Assembly: GCA_965649825.1 (NCBI GenBank)
Contig: OZ287696.1
Location: 310,001-374,000, forward strand
DNA from: Penicillus capitatus
Taxonomy: Eukaryota > Chlorophyta
DNA: 64,000 nucleotides
Direction of reading: 5' to 3'
The notes beneath the pieces were generated by a model. That model was not told where the DNA came from. It saw only the letters and a program-made list of their open reading frames with translations, and ran no database searches. A program made the translations under genes and the position numbers. Below are positions 31,262-41,961 of this stretch, one piece after another (position 1 is the stretch's first letter; each line of letters starts with the position of its first letter).

Positions 31262-34200
31262 ATGCGTCGACACGGCAAGCGTCTTTACCTCCGGAACGTT
31301 GTCGTCGTTCAATGGGCGGTCATAGAGGAGCGAACGGATAGGATCTGTTCACACTTCGCCAGGACTGGATGGTGCAAGTTTGGGTCAACGTGCCGGTTCT
31401 CCCACGACACTTCGGATGCAAAGAGCGTCTCGCAAGCTTTAAGAGAATCGGACGACAAAAGAAGCGCGCGGACGGATCGTGTGTGCAGCTTTTTTTCGCG
31501 AACTGGACACTGCCGCTTTGGCGACAGATGCCGCTTCGTCCACGTGCGCGAGCAGGAAGTGCTTGCGGGTGTCGAGAACGACGTGGATCCTCATCCTCTC
31601 TTCATGTACGGCCGCCTCCGTCTTGACCGATTTCGTCCAATGCGTTTTCAGGTTGCTGGCTGAACGCAGAATGGCCAACTGCACGGCGAAACAGGTGCAG
31701 ACGTTCGTGCGCTACGCCGAGAACTGTCTGGTCAAGGACATGGGTTCGATGGAATCGTCCGTGCTCGAAACACTCGGCAGCGACGTCGGTGTCGAAATCT
31801 TGCGCAACCTTTTCGGCCCGACAAAGAACTTCGTCCTCAAGCAAACCACCTCCAACGCCCAGGTGCGTGACTCCTGTCGACCTGATGTTGGAAACGTGTC
31901 GTGTGCCAGACGTCTTTTCTTCACACGTTCATCCCGGTGCTGAGGCTGGCGACGTCGTCGCTCATTCTGACAGCGGCGCGCCAGACCTACGTCAACACCT
32001 TCTTGCAGGCACTGGGGCACTCTTTTCAATGGGTTTCGCTCCGTGCGGTGCTCGACGAACTTGTGTCCAGCGATCGCGCTCCTTCGCTTACGGAGGTCGA
32101 AGGCTCTTCGGTGAGCACGTCTGCTGTCGGCTTCATACTCTCAGCATTGTCGGTCCGTCGCCGTAGAGCGACGAATCGAGTGATTGGCTCGATATACTGC
32201 GCCCTTTCCTGGCCTTCGTATCGGAGATTCTGCAGAGATTTGATGCAATGTTCTTGGCGGAGATCGCAGAGCTGCATCCGTTTCTGTGCAGAGTGAAAGA
32301 GATCGTGAATCCAGATCTCCGTTCCCCCGATCGCAGATTTCGTCAATTCTCGAAGGATTTTGCAGAACTGACCAAGTACCGCACGTCCTTTTGCATCTTG
32401 CGTTCTTCTCGATCGTTGCGCCAGTTCTCTTGCGCAAAAGACTGGGAAGCAGCAGTTGAAGATAGACACTTCACAGAAACTGGAGAAACTTAACCTCGAC
32501 AGGAGAACCGCGAAGGAATCCATGATCGTAGTATATTCCCAGCCACCAGGTAAGGCGTGACTGTACTTGGTACACGGGTCAAACTTCTTCAAGGTCTTCT
32601 TCGACCGGAGGGGCAAAGACATGACAATGACCATGCGGATATTGCGCAAATCAATGTGGCGCCTACAGAAGCAGAGGTTTTATGCACCGTTCCGCCTTAT
32701 CTGCCACCCAACAAGCATGCTCTTCCTCCACTCTTTCTGGTCCAATGTCTTTTCGGTAGGGCCGGGACGGTGGTTCACCTCCCGGAGGCAAGTGTCTCTG
32801 CACATCGGGATTTGCATTTCCGTTTGCTCCGTTTCAATCTCGTCTCTGACATCCAGACCGCCATTCGCCACTTTACGGAATGCGGAGGGATCAAGGCGCT
32901 CAAAAAGATGGTCCAATTCACCCCACCTCTGTCTCTTCAACCGAGTCGGTTTCGCATTTCCAGGACAGACAGAAGAAAAGGGTGTCGGAAGGGCTAGACT
33001 TCAGAGAAGTCACCTTGGACATCTACAGACGTGTAGAGATCCAGGCAATCGGAGCCAACCAAAGGTCTGGCGTGTACTACAAGGTCACATCGTTGTCGAT
33101 ACTGGTGACTTGCCTCCTCACGGTCCACCTTCGCAGATCGCGTTCGACGAGCCAGACTTCGTGAGAAAGATGCCAGTCGCCAGAAAACCTCTGTTCTGGC
33201 AGAGGACGCACAGACTGGCCCACGGATCCTTAGCATGTCTGTGGTGGCAAGTGGATGACGAAGAGGAGCCATCAGTTGTGTTTGGCGCTGTCAGCGAACG
33301 CGACGAAGGAGACCTCATGCAATCTCGCCCTTCACTGGGCATCAGGTCCGCCTTCTTGACTCTCCTGTCTCTGAAACGGTTTCCCAGAGCGATCCCCGTT
33401 CCTTACAACGAGAAGCTGGCATCCCTCTTGTTCAAAGAGGACCAGGGCGCGCGGACATCAGAAGTCGTTCTGCTGCAAGCCGGTCCGAGCTTCTTCGCCT
33501 TCGAACCCATTTTGAAAGCGCTCAAGAAAGCGTCCATTCCGTTGGAACACATTATCACGCAGCCTCCTCCCAAGGTGGTAGCGATTCAGAACAGCAGCAC
33601 GAACTAACTGTATCCAGTGCGAAATCTAGCAGAAGGAGGACACTTGTGGCACCAAACGAGAACTGGCCCTTCCTGAGTATGCCGAGACAGGCGGAACGTT
33701 CAATCTCAGCTTCCTCTGCGAGGATAATCCGCCGAGGCACCCCAAGTGCACGGCCGATTCGAACGGAACTGAGGCGTAGAGATGTGGTTCTGTAGTCTGA
33801 TGAGCATCGATCCCTCGAATCCAGACAGCTTTCCCGTGGACGAACTCGTGCAATGCACGACACTTGACCGATGCCAGGCAGACGCTGTCAAGGCAGCATT
33901 GACAAGAGAGATGGCACTGATCCAGGGTCCTCCAGGAACAGGCAAAGATCCGCCTGTTTCTCGACAGCCGTACGTTAGTTGTCTGCAGGGAAGACGTATG
34001 TTGGCATCCAGATTGTCCGGGCTCTGTTGTCTTTCAAGAAAGCGCAGGAGGATCGATTGCCCGTTCCGCACTTTCCTTTTCGTCGGGAAGTCACATCGCC
34101 CCTGGGCCCGATTCTCTGCGTCTGCTTCACCAACCATGCCCTGGATCAGTTTCTCCTGGGCCTTGTGGAGGCCGGAATCGAGAATATTGTGCGGGTTGGC

Positions 34201-37200
34201 GGCAACAGCAGAACTGAGAAGCTGGCCCCATACAACCTCCGCAACCTGCACAAAGTGGGCTTGGGGCCGAGGGGATATGAACTCAGGAAAGAGATCATCC
34301 CGGAGGCCGAGAAGAGGATAAACCGACTCGACAACGATCTCCGACGTTCCCGAGAAAGGTCGTCTTTCTTCATTGCTCGAGATTTCAGTTCGTTGCTTTT
34401 GCAGTTACGTTTCCTGGTATCGAGTCGAGCCCTTGGTAAACCTGTCCTGTCCCAGCTTCGTCGAGTGCTTGGAAGCTGCGATTGGGTACGATGAGTACGT
34501 ACATGACAGGCAAACTGCCTGGTTAGAATGGTGCCGTTCGTACGCCAATGGTTTCGATGAGTGGTATCATCCACCGCAGACCACAAATCGCACCGTCGAC
34601 GAGCTGCTCGAGGCAGACGACTTCTGGGACTTGACAGAGGCAGAACACCGAAGATTCTATGAACACTGGGAGAAGCTGGCGAGAGACACAGCCAAAAAGG
34701 GCATTGAGAGGCGGCTCAATCGCTATGAGTCATTGGTCGGAGAGTACACGCAGCTGGAAACTGCCTCGAATCTGACGTGCCTGCTCAAGGCCTCCGTCGT
34801 TGGCATGACAACGACATACGTTGCCAAAAACCAGAACCTTCTCGCGGGACTGATGCCAAAAATCGTGATTCTGGAAGAGGCAGCCGAGGTGCTGGAAGCC
34901 CATGTTCTGACATCTCTCTCGTCCAATACGCAGCAGCTCATCATGATCGGCGATCACGAACAGCTCCGTCCAAAAGTCAACAACTATATCCTGCAAGCAC
35001 ATTCTGGATGCGGATTCGATCTGGATGTCTCCATGTTCGAAAGGCTCATCACCGACAACAACATCCCGTATGTCACACTTCAGATTCAGAGGCGGATGCG
35101 TCCGCAGTTCTCAAGGTGACCCTTTCTTTTCGTTATTGATGCACGGCGTCTCTCTGCAGACTGATCCGTTCGTCCATCTATCCGAAGTTGGAGGATCACG
35201 TTTCGGTGACAAGCTATCCAGCCGAGGTGCCTGGAATGGCGAAGACGTTGTTCTTTTTCGACCACGATCACCAAGAGAGGGGCCTGCAAGATGCCAAGTC
35301 CAAGAGCAACGAATTTGAAGCGCTGTTCGCTATCGAACTGGCGCTGTACCTTCTCAAACAGGACTGCTTCAAATCAGGTTTTGACTCGCTGCTTTGCAAA
35401 GTGTTCTCACGCCGTCCGCCATTGCAGGGGATATCGCAATTATCACTCCGTACGTCGGGCAGCTCTTGACATTGAAGAAGCACACGGCAGACGTTTCTCT
35501 TGTCATGCAGATCGATGACAAGGACAGAGAACTCCTCGAGAACTATGCTGAGACTGGTGAGCTAAGGAGCACCTCCGCCTGACCGCATTCTCTTGCGGAA
35601 TACGTGTAGACGAGACGAATGTCCCAGCAGAAGGGGCTCAAGCGGATGGCCGATCCGAAGAAAGGAAAGTCGAAGAGATGCCCAGAATCGATACCAAGAT
35701 GAACAGATGCGTTCGATTGGCCACGATCGACAACTTTCAAGCAAAGAACCGCGGATGTCGAAGGAGGACATCCAGTTCTCTTCGGTTTTCTAGGGAGAGG
35801 AGGCAAAGATTGTGATTCTGTCCCTGGTCAGAAATGAGAAGGAAGGACACATCGGGTTCGTCGGAATCAAGAACCGGATCAACGTCATGCTCTCCAGAGC
35901 GAAGGAAGGGATGTACATTCTGGGAAACTGCGAATCCCTGGAAGCCTACAGCAGGAACACGATGTGGAGAGATGTCCTGGCAATGATGAGAGAAGAGGGA
36001 TGTGTGGGCTCAGAACTCGAGGTGCAACTGAGCAATAATTGCTTGACAGTCCCTCTGCATCTGCTTGCTCTTTCTGTTTCAGCTGAAATGCCAGAACCAT
36101 CCAGAATGCATCACCAAGATCAAGCACTGGAGAGACTTTGATCTCTTGGCCGGAGACGGCGGCTGCCAAGCTCCCTGCAATCACCAGCTGTCATGCGGCC
36201 ATGTCTGCAGAAGGTGTGTGTACACCATGCAGAATGAATGACCAGTCTGCACGTCACCGTGCGTTTGCTCTTTAGGCGATGCCACATCGTCAACAAGGAC
36301 CACAAAGAAAACGACTGCTCTTTGCTTGTCAACGTCGAACTGCCTTGCGGACACGTCAAAACAAACATTCCCTGCCACGAGTATGCTCTTCCACTCAAGT
36401 GTACGAGAGACGGCCCTTTACTACAGGGCCGTGGAGCCGAGTAAGATTCTCTGTCAAGAGTATCTCGAAGTGGGTGTCCAAGGCTGTCAGCACGATCACA
36501 AGTACCGCGTTCGGTGTCACATGGCCGACAATTTCTCGAAGGACCCCGAAAGCTGCATCCACCATGTCCGCGTGCGCATGCCAATCTGCGGACACGAGAT
36601 CGAAGTGCCCTGCCACCAAGAACGCATCGCGATCAAAAACCCAGAGAGATGCAACCAGCGATGCCACAAGGATCTCGGGAACTGCGGACACACCTGTGAG
36701 AGAAGATGCGGAGACTGCATCAGTCGAACACTGAAGAAGATCCCGGGATTTGTGCTGTCGTCCTCAAACGCACACCTGCTGGATCACGGAGTTTGCCAGT
36801 CACTGTGCAACAAGACTCTTCTCTGCGGCCATCCGTGCAGAGAGAAATGCCATGCAGGTGAGATTGAATGATCAGCACTCTGTGCTTCGATACGTCTCTC
36901 TGCAGATCGAGATCACTGTGGACTGTGTCAGGAGAGGTGCTCTGTCGTTTGCGAGCATCGAAAAAGGTGCCACAAGAGATGCTCAGACCCCTGCGTCTCG
37001 TGCGCCGAGCCATGCTCGTGGAATTGCGAGCATCAAGGCGCATGCGATCTTCCATGTGGGGCGCCATGCAATCGGCTGCCGTGTGACCGTCGCTGCGACA
37101 AGCTGCTCACGTGTGGCTGTCGATGTCCATCTCTCTGTGGAGAGGAATGCCCCTCGCAACGATTCTGCCACAAGTGCGGTGTTCCGAGCGTCAAAGACAT

Positions 37201-38888
37201 GGTCGAAACCCACATGCGTGCATGTACTCTAAGCAATCGTGTCGTGCCTTCCAGGAGGTGGACATGACCATGTTCCGGAGGTATGGCGAGCTCACGGACG
37301 AGGAGCTCACTCAGGACCCATTGATCGTGCTCAGCTGCGGACATGCATTCCTGACGTCCACGCTCGATGGCCACATGGGCATCACAGAATTCTACCAGCA
37401 AGACAGATTCGGAAGGTCTATCGCCTTCCTTCGCAGAAATCGTGAAAACATTCTGTTGCAGGTGGACGCGGCCTGTGTTCGGCGAACGTCTGCGCATGTT
37501 TGACGACAGAAAGCTGTGTATCATCTGCAGAGCGCCGATTGTTTTCGTTCGACGCTACGGTCGAATCATCAACAAATCGGCAATAGATCTGATGGAGAGG
37601 GTCTTCTTCCAACACTTCGAGTCGAAATTCGGCAAACTGAAACTCAGACTGGACAAAACTGCGAACGAACTGGACACTCTCGGAAGTTCAAGGACCGATA
37701 GAGACAACAGAAACCTCATCAAAAACATTCAGTCCGTTAGGGATCGGATCAACGCCATTGCCTCTGAGTATCTCCAAATGGTGGATGATTCTGGCAAGTG
37801 CGTGCTGTCATGTCGCCTGTCCCCATCGAAAGATTGCTGATGTAACACGTAGAACGCCTTCACTAGATATCTATCAGAAGATCCGATCTTCTATTTTGGG
37901 CAAGAGCATCGAAGAAGAGCTGTCACCAGAGGAGACAGCAGAAAAACTCGAGTCCGTAACGGTCCCGGTTCCAGACAACACCAGGGCGTGCAGGTGATGG
38001 ACGGGGTTTCTCTGCGGTCTCATTCTTCTTGTCTTAGAGCCTTGGTGGCTCACATCTGCTGCCAGAAGATGTGGCTTCGATGCCAGACTCGTGCTCTTGT
38101 AGCCTTGAAGAGTAGTTCTTCTTATGGAAAGGCCAGGGAAGATTTCAAAGTCTTGTCGATACGCAGAGTTCTTTCGCATGTCGCCTCGTTTTCTATCGTA
38201 TAGATGAACGGAATTCGCAAGACCATAAAGGGAGGAAGCAAAAGAATACATGAGTGTCAGGACGAAATCGACAAGACACTCGAGGCCGCGGAGAAAACGC
38301 GCAGTGCCACCAGGGTAGTGGACGCCTGCAAAGGAGCTCTTCAGATTCATCTGGAGTCCATTCGATTTACGATCGAGATAAGTGGACACGAGGTGGCCAG
38401 AGCGATGAACAAAAACACTTTCCAGTTAGAAGACACTGGGAAACAACAGCAAACGGCCACGATAAGAAAAGCAGAGAAGCTCATTGAGATAGCACTCAAT
38501 GTCTGCACAAGTGTTGAACAGGTAGGCCCAATTGTTATTTCGCCACTAAGAGGGTAATGCGCAGAAGTCCGAGATACTCAGCATCAAAACCGAATTTGAG
38601 AAAGCGAAGCAGATTCTAACGGAGATGACGACCGAGGAGAAGCTCAAGCTGCTCATGAGAGTCATCATCAACGATCCGCGCATCCAGACGAATGAACCCA
38701 GAGGGCATATCTACCGATGCCCTAATGGACATTACTATATCATTGGCGAATGTGGAGGTGCAAATCAGGGAGGTGTATGCCCTGATTGCGGAGCTCGCAT
38801 TGGAGGCAGTGGCTTGACGAACGGTCACATGTTGGCCCCTGACAACACACAAATCACTGTCGAAGAGACCAGCCTCATGAACCGTTAA
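31262..38888 (+). CDS. ZNFX1-type RNA helicase with N-terminal CCCH fingers, copy B (2091 aa)
   Basis: Full-length paralogue of copy A. 28 exons: 31262-31280, 31326-31605, 31652-31862, 31910-32110, 32167-32375, 32425-32549, 32594-32714, 32760-32910, 32964-33083, 33137-33574, 33633-33745, 33796-33941, 33989-34358, 34405-35115, 35160-35377, 35428-35556, 35610-35740, 35794-36021, 36083-36213, 36276-36380, 36427-36857, 36906-37201, 37255-37415, 37462-37797, 37853-37993, 38038-38149, 38204-38521, 38565-38888. CCCH fingers at residues about 14-33 and 60-79; Walker A near 706-713; VILEEAAEVLEAH, GDHEQLRPKV, QRRMRPQFSR and NVMLSRAKEGMYILG helicase motifs; NFX1-type fingers from about residue 1350; RZ finger HIYRCPNGHYYIIGECGG near the end. 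Introns 32715-32759, 33942-33988 and 35741-35793 are GC-AG where copy A has GT. Third codon positions look more GC-rich than in copy A. Confidence 0.9.
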
Positions 38889-39178
38889 TCCGACACCTCT
38901 GACCCCCCCCCAACGACCGATCCAAGCACTTTTCTATTTGTATTAAGTTGCTGTTTGTTTCACACGTTTCACACGTTCAGTACCACAATCTCCTTCCTCG
39001 TCGAGAAAGGAGGAGGAGTCCAACAGTGAGATGGCTGTTTTTGAGAAGAACAAAACTTGGATAACGATTAAGCGAAATGTTCATTTTGGGATGCTATCAT
39101 GGTGTTTTTGATCCCTCGGTCGCAAAACAAGCGAGCCAGCAAGAAGACATTCGTTACCGACCTGCAAAGGATCTCTAT

Positions 39179-39733
39179 CTACTCGTCCCCTTCACCACTC
39201 TTCCAACCAAATCTCTCCCGTAGGAATGCATTTATCTCTTCCGCTGCTTTATCGACCGATTGCGGATCACCACCAGTCTCCCTCTTTCTGGACAACATAA
39301 CCGTCGATCAAGGATGAGAGAAAGAGCGACGAACGGGAAGATGCTGGAATTGGCAACAGTCCATGCAGCCATATAGAAGGCTCCGTATACGCCAACAGCA
39401 GCAATGCCCACAGCAAAGAAAGCTGGATTCCATCCGAATGACGTTTAAAGAGTCTGTCTTCTTGCCATCATCTTACCTCCGATTCCCATTGCGCCGATCA
39501 CGAGCATCGGGTTGGTCGGTTCCGGCGGCGGTCCTTCGGTGTCGTAGTCATCATCATCCGAGGAAGAAGAGGAGCCTCTCGGGCGCGTCCTTCTGCAAGA
39601 CCCGTTAGAGAAGCTATCGCGAAGCTGTCGACCTGTTCTGCGTTGCGAGGCAGCGCGTGCTTAAGGTGGTACGACATCCCTGAGAAACTCCGGCGACATA
39701 GGCTCCCAAAGCCCGACGTATCATCGTCGACAT
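39179..39733 (-). CDS. Small single-pass membrane protein with mitochondrial-like leader (137 aa)
   Basis: Found only by splicing: exons 39633-39733, 39477-39592, 39335-39422, 39179-39287; introns 40, 54 and 47 bp. The leader MSTMIRRALGAYVAGVSQGC is Arg-containing, Ser/Thr-rich and free of acidic residues, as in mitochondrial presequences. An acidic Ser/Asp stretch and a Pro-rich bit follow, then one membrane segment (MLVIGAMGIGAFFAVGIAAV, YGAFYMAAWTVA), and a helix ending AFLRERFGWKSGEGDE. I do not recognise the family; an inner-membrane assembly factor or respiratory-complex accessory subunit is possible. Its ATG lies 22 bp from the ATG of the divergent gene at 39756. Confidence 0.6.
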
Positions 39734-39755
39734 TAGACAAGTTAGATTCTTCCGA

Positions 39756-40166
39756 ATGGATCAGCGTGGACCTCCAGGTCTTGGGGGTGTCGAAACCTTT
39801 TCTTCTTTGAAATCCTACAGAAAACACCTTCGAAAGAAGACAAGGATGCTTCAGGACGCCATCGGTGCGTCCGTTCTTTCGACTCCACTCTCGGGGGACG
39901 TGTTTTTAGACAGAGACTGGCTCGGACCACAACAGAGCCAATCCCTGAAGCGTCAACTTTCGGAGATGAAATCGAAAATCACGAAAGTCGCGGAGGAGCT
40001 CGACTCTCTTAAGCAGGAAATGACAGAACCGCAAAGACATCGCATCAATGGACTGTTGAATCTCATCGATAAAGTTGTGCCCATTCTACCACGTTCACAG
40101 GACCACGTGCCATCGCCGCCACCTACACTACCAGACATCCGCATCAAAGAGGAAACGCACCTGTAA
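39756..40166 (+). CDS. Small coiled-coil protein (136 aa), unknown
   Basis: Single exon starting MDQRGPPGLGGVETFSSLKS. A basic segment (YRKHLRKKTRMLQDAIGAS) is followed by a central helix or coiled coil (KRQLSEMKSKITKVAEELDS) and a Pro-rich C-terminus (PSPPPTLPDIRIKEETHL). The central part has the look of small tethering- or kinetochore-complex subunits, but no specific family is recognised. It is divergent from the membrane-protein gene at 39179-39733 with 22 bp between the ATGs, so the two are probably controlled together. Confidence 0.55.
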   Translation: MDQRGPPGLGGVETFSSLKSYRKHLRKKTRMLQDAIGASVLSTPLSGDVFLDRDWLGPQQSQSLKRQLSEMKSKITKVAEELDSLKQEMTEPQRHRINGLLNLIDKVVPILPRSQDHVPSPPPTLPDIRIKEETHL

Positions 40167-40645
40167 GTGCAGACGGTGGTCTGTGTGCAGCGAGGCACGG
40201 TCTCTTGTTTGGACATCTGATGGGATGGTCACGCGATTCTCTTTCTCTCGATGTTTGTCGTGTATATACATACGATCCACCCATCCTTGTCTGATGATGC
40301 TGACGATGATACGAGGCTGTGTCATCGCTGCTCTGCGAAATGGTCAGGCGCATGTGAATAGCTGGTGTTAGTAGAGGAATGGCCTAGCCCTTTGAGATGC
40401 GACGCTCAACAAACGTGTGAATTGTTCGAATTAAATGCGTATTTAATACTCGACTGGAAATGATTGCACACATACGCGCTCGCATTTAACGTTCCCTGAT
40501 GGAAGCTTGAATCGCAACGAGTCTTTGTACAATCCAAACACATCCTGCTGCATTCCATCAGGCACGGAGCACTCCCTGACGTCGATTCTGACGGAGAAAC
40601 ACGTACAACGACAAATTGGATGGACACCGTCATGCAAACCTATCT
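40167..40645. other. Intergenic stretch between convergent genes
   Basis: About 480 bp between the coiled-coil gene and the end of the U-box gene on the other strand. Short frames on both strands show no family resemblance or splice partners. An AT-rich GAATTAAATGCGTATTTAATAC segment near 40428-40449 is partly palindromic (GTATTTAATAC) and may belong to a 3' end signal. No RNA gene was recognised. Confidence 0.45.
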
Positions 40646-41848
40646 TCAGGCTCGGTGCTTAGAAAGATCGATGGTTCGAAGCTCGTGGAGAAGCTCGATC
40701 TGTTGCTTCAGCGCCCAGTTTGGAATGAGGGAAGAGGGCGACATTCTCTCTCGGGTTAGGGGAGATCTTTTGTACAAGTCGAGCCACTGGGTGATGGCCG
40801 TACGCTCGTAGGAACGCCCATCTGGCGCGACCACTGGATCCTCCATGACCTCCAGCGTGATGGGGCACGTACACAACGATTCCATCTCGGACAGCACTTT
40901 TGTGAAAAGATCGTCCGATCGCAAACCACTCGAAGACGCTCCTGCCGACGTCTTCTCTCCCAGAGACAGCTCCTGGATTCTCTGGCCGATAAGACGGGCG
41001 ATCTCTTCGTGACACATAAAACTCGCCAGATCCAAAGCAGTCAGCGATTCGGCGTTCTCAGCAAAGGGATCGGCTCCGCAGCGCAAAAGGCTTCGGACGG
41101 CCATGACGTCCTCTTCCACGCATGCCAAATGAAGTATGGTCGTTCCGGGGGATAAGGGGACGTTGACATCCGCTCCGGCTTCGGCTAGTGATTGCACAAC
41201 GTCAAAGTGTTTGTTTGCCGCTGCATGAACGATGGCAGGATCAAGAGTCGTCGGCGAAGCTTCGAGATCTGCTCCGTATTGTATAAGACGGTCAACGATG
41301 GTGATATGACCGAGACTGGCAGCCAGAATCAGAGGACTGCATCCGTTGACCCACATGTTGACATCTGCTCCTGCATCGATGAGGCTCTTGACAATATCAT
41401 GCAGATCATGGCTTGTGGCCAAGTGTAATGGCGACGAACGTGCTTCGTCGACAACAACTGTGTACTTCACGTCTGCGCAATGAGGCAGCAACATATCCAC
41501 TCACTCTTTGTTTGTAATAGGCATGATAGGGGCTGTCCTCTTTCAGAGAGTTGAACTTCGCATTTCCTTTCTCATTCTCTTTGACACGCTGTTCAAACAC
41601 AATACCTGCATTTAATACGTCGTCTTGCGGTTTCCATACAAGTGTTGCCGCTTACCGTTTCTCGCGACGAATTGAGCTGTTTTGTCGGCTATTCCACGAA
41701 TATCGTGTGGCGGCAGGATAACGCCAATAGCGCCCGTCTGTGTTGCCGGAAGCAGGGCGTCATTTGAGGGAGCAACCGGGAGAGACGGTGTGACCGTCTT
41801 CACCTCCCCGACGGGTACAATAGAACTCTGCTTCGTTTCTGCCAGCAT
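40646..41848 (-). CDS. SURP domain - ankyrin repeats - U-box protein, putative E3 ubiquitin ligase
   Basis: 369 aa from exons 41656-41848, 41501-41605 and 40646-41457 (introns 50 and 43 bp). Residues about 45-98 form a SURP/SWAP module very like the second SURP of splicing factor SF3A1 (ILPPHDIRGIADKTAQFVAR, NAKFNSLKEDSPYHAYYKQR). Residues about 105-265 hold four or five ankyrin repeats (SSPLHLATSHDLHDIVKSLI, CSPLILAASLGHITIVDRLI, TTILHLACVEEDVMAVRSLL). Residues about 295-365 are a U-box (CTCPITLEVMEDPVVAPDGR, SYERTAITQWL), which recruits E2 enzymes. The combination suggests ubiquitination of spliceosome-associated or other partners, by inference only. The junction at 41458-41500 was chosen for length and phase; the SURP and ankyrin frames cannot otherwise be joined. 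Confidence 0.8.
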
Positions 41849-41883
41849 CAGAGAATGGACAAACGACGACCATCGACTTCCTT

Positions 41884-41961
41884 AACGTGTCCTTCCCAAC
41901 AGCGTCACATCCACCCCAGCCGCCGTACTACAAATGCTTCGTCGGACATCACAGAGACTGC
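41884..41961 (+). repeat. 78-bp dispersed repeat, copy 2
   Basis: Partner of 25075-25152, same orientation, about six mismatches in 78 bp. Here the repeat covers the start codon of the gene at 41934 and lies 35 bp upstream of the divergent SURP-ankyrin-U-box start, so it probably includes part of a bidirectional promoter. Confidence 0.85.

Noticed and set aside
33931-33988. Reading straight through GGAACAGGCAAAG as an intact Walker A followed by DPPVSRQPY
   Set aside because: The reading loses the conserved KTYVGIQIV. Treating GCAAAG as a GC donor restores it and matches the GT intron of the paralogue.
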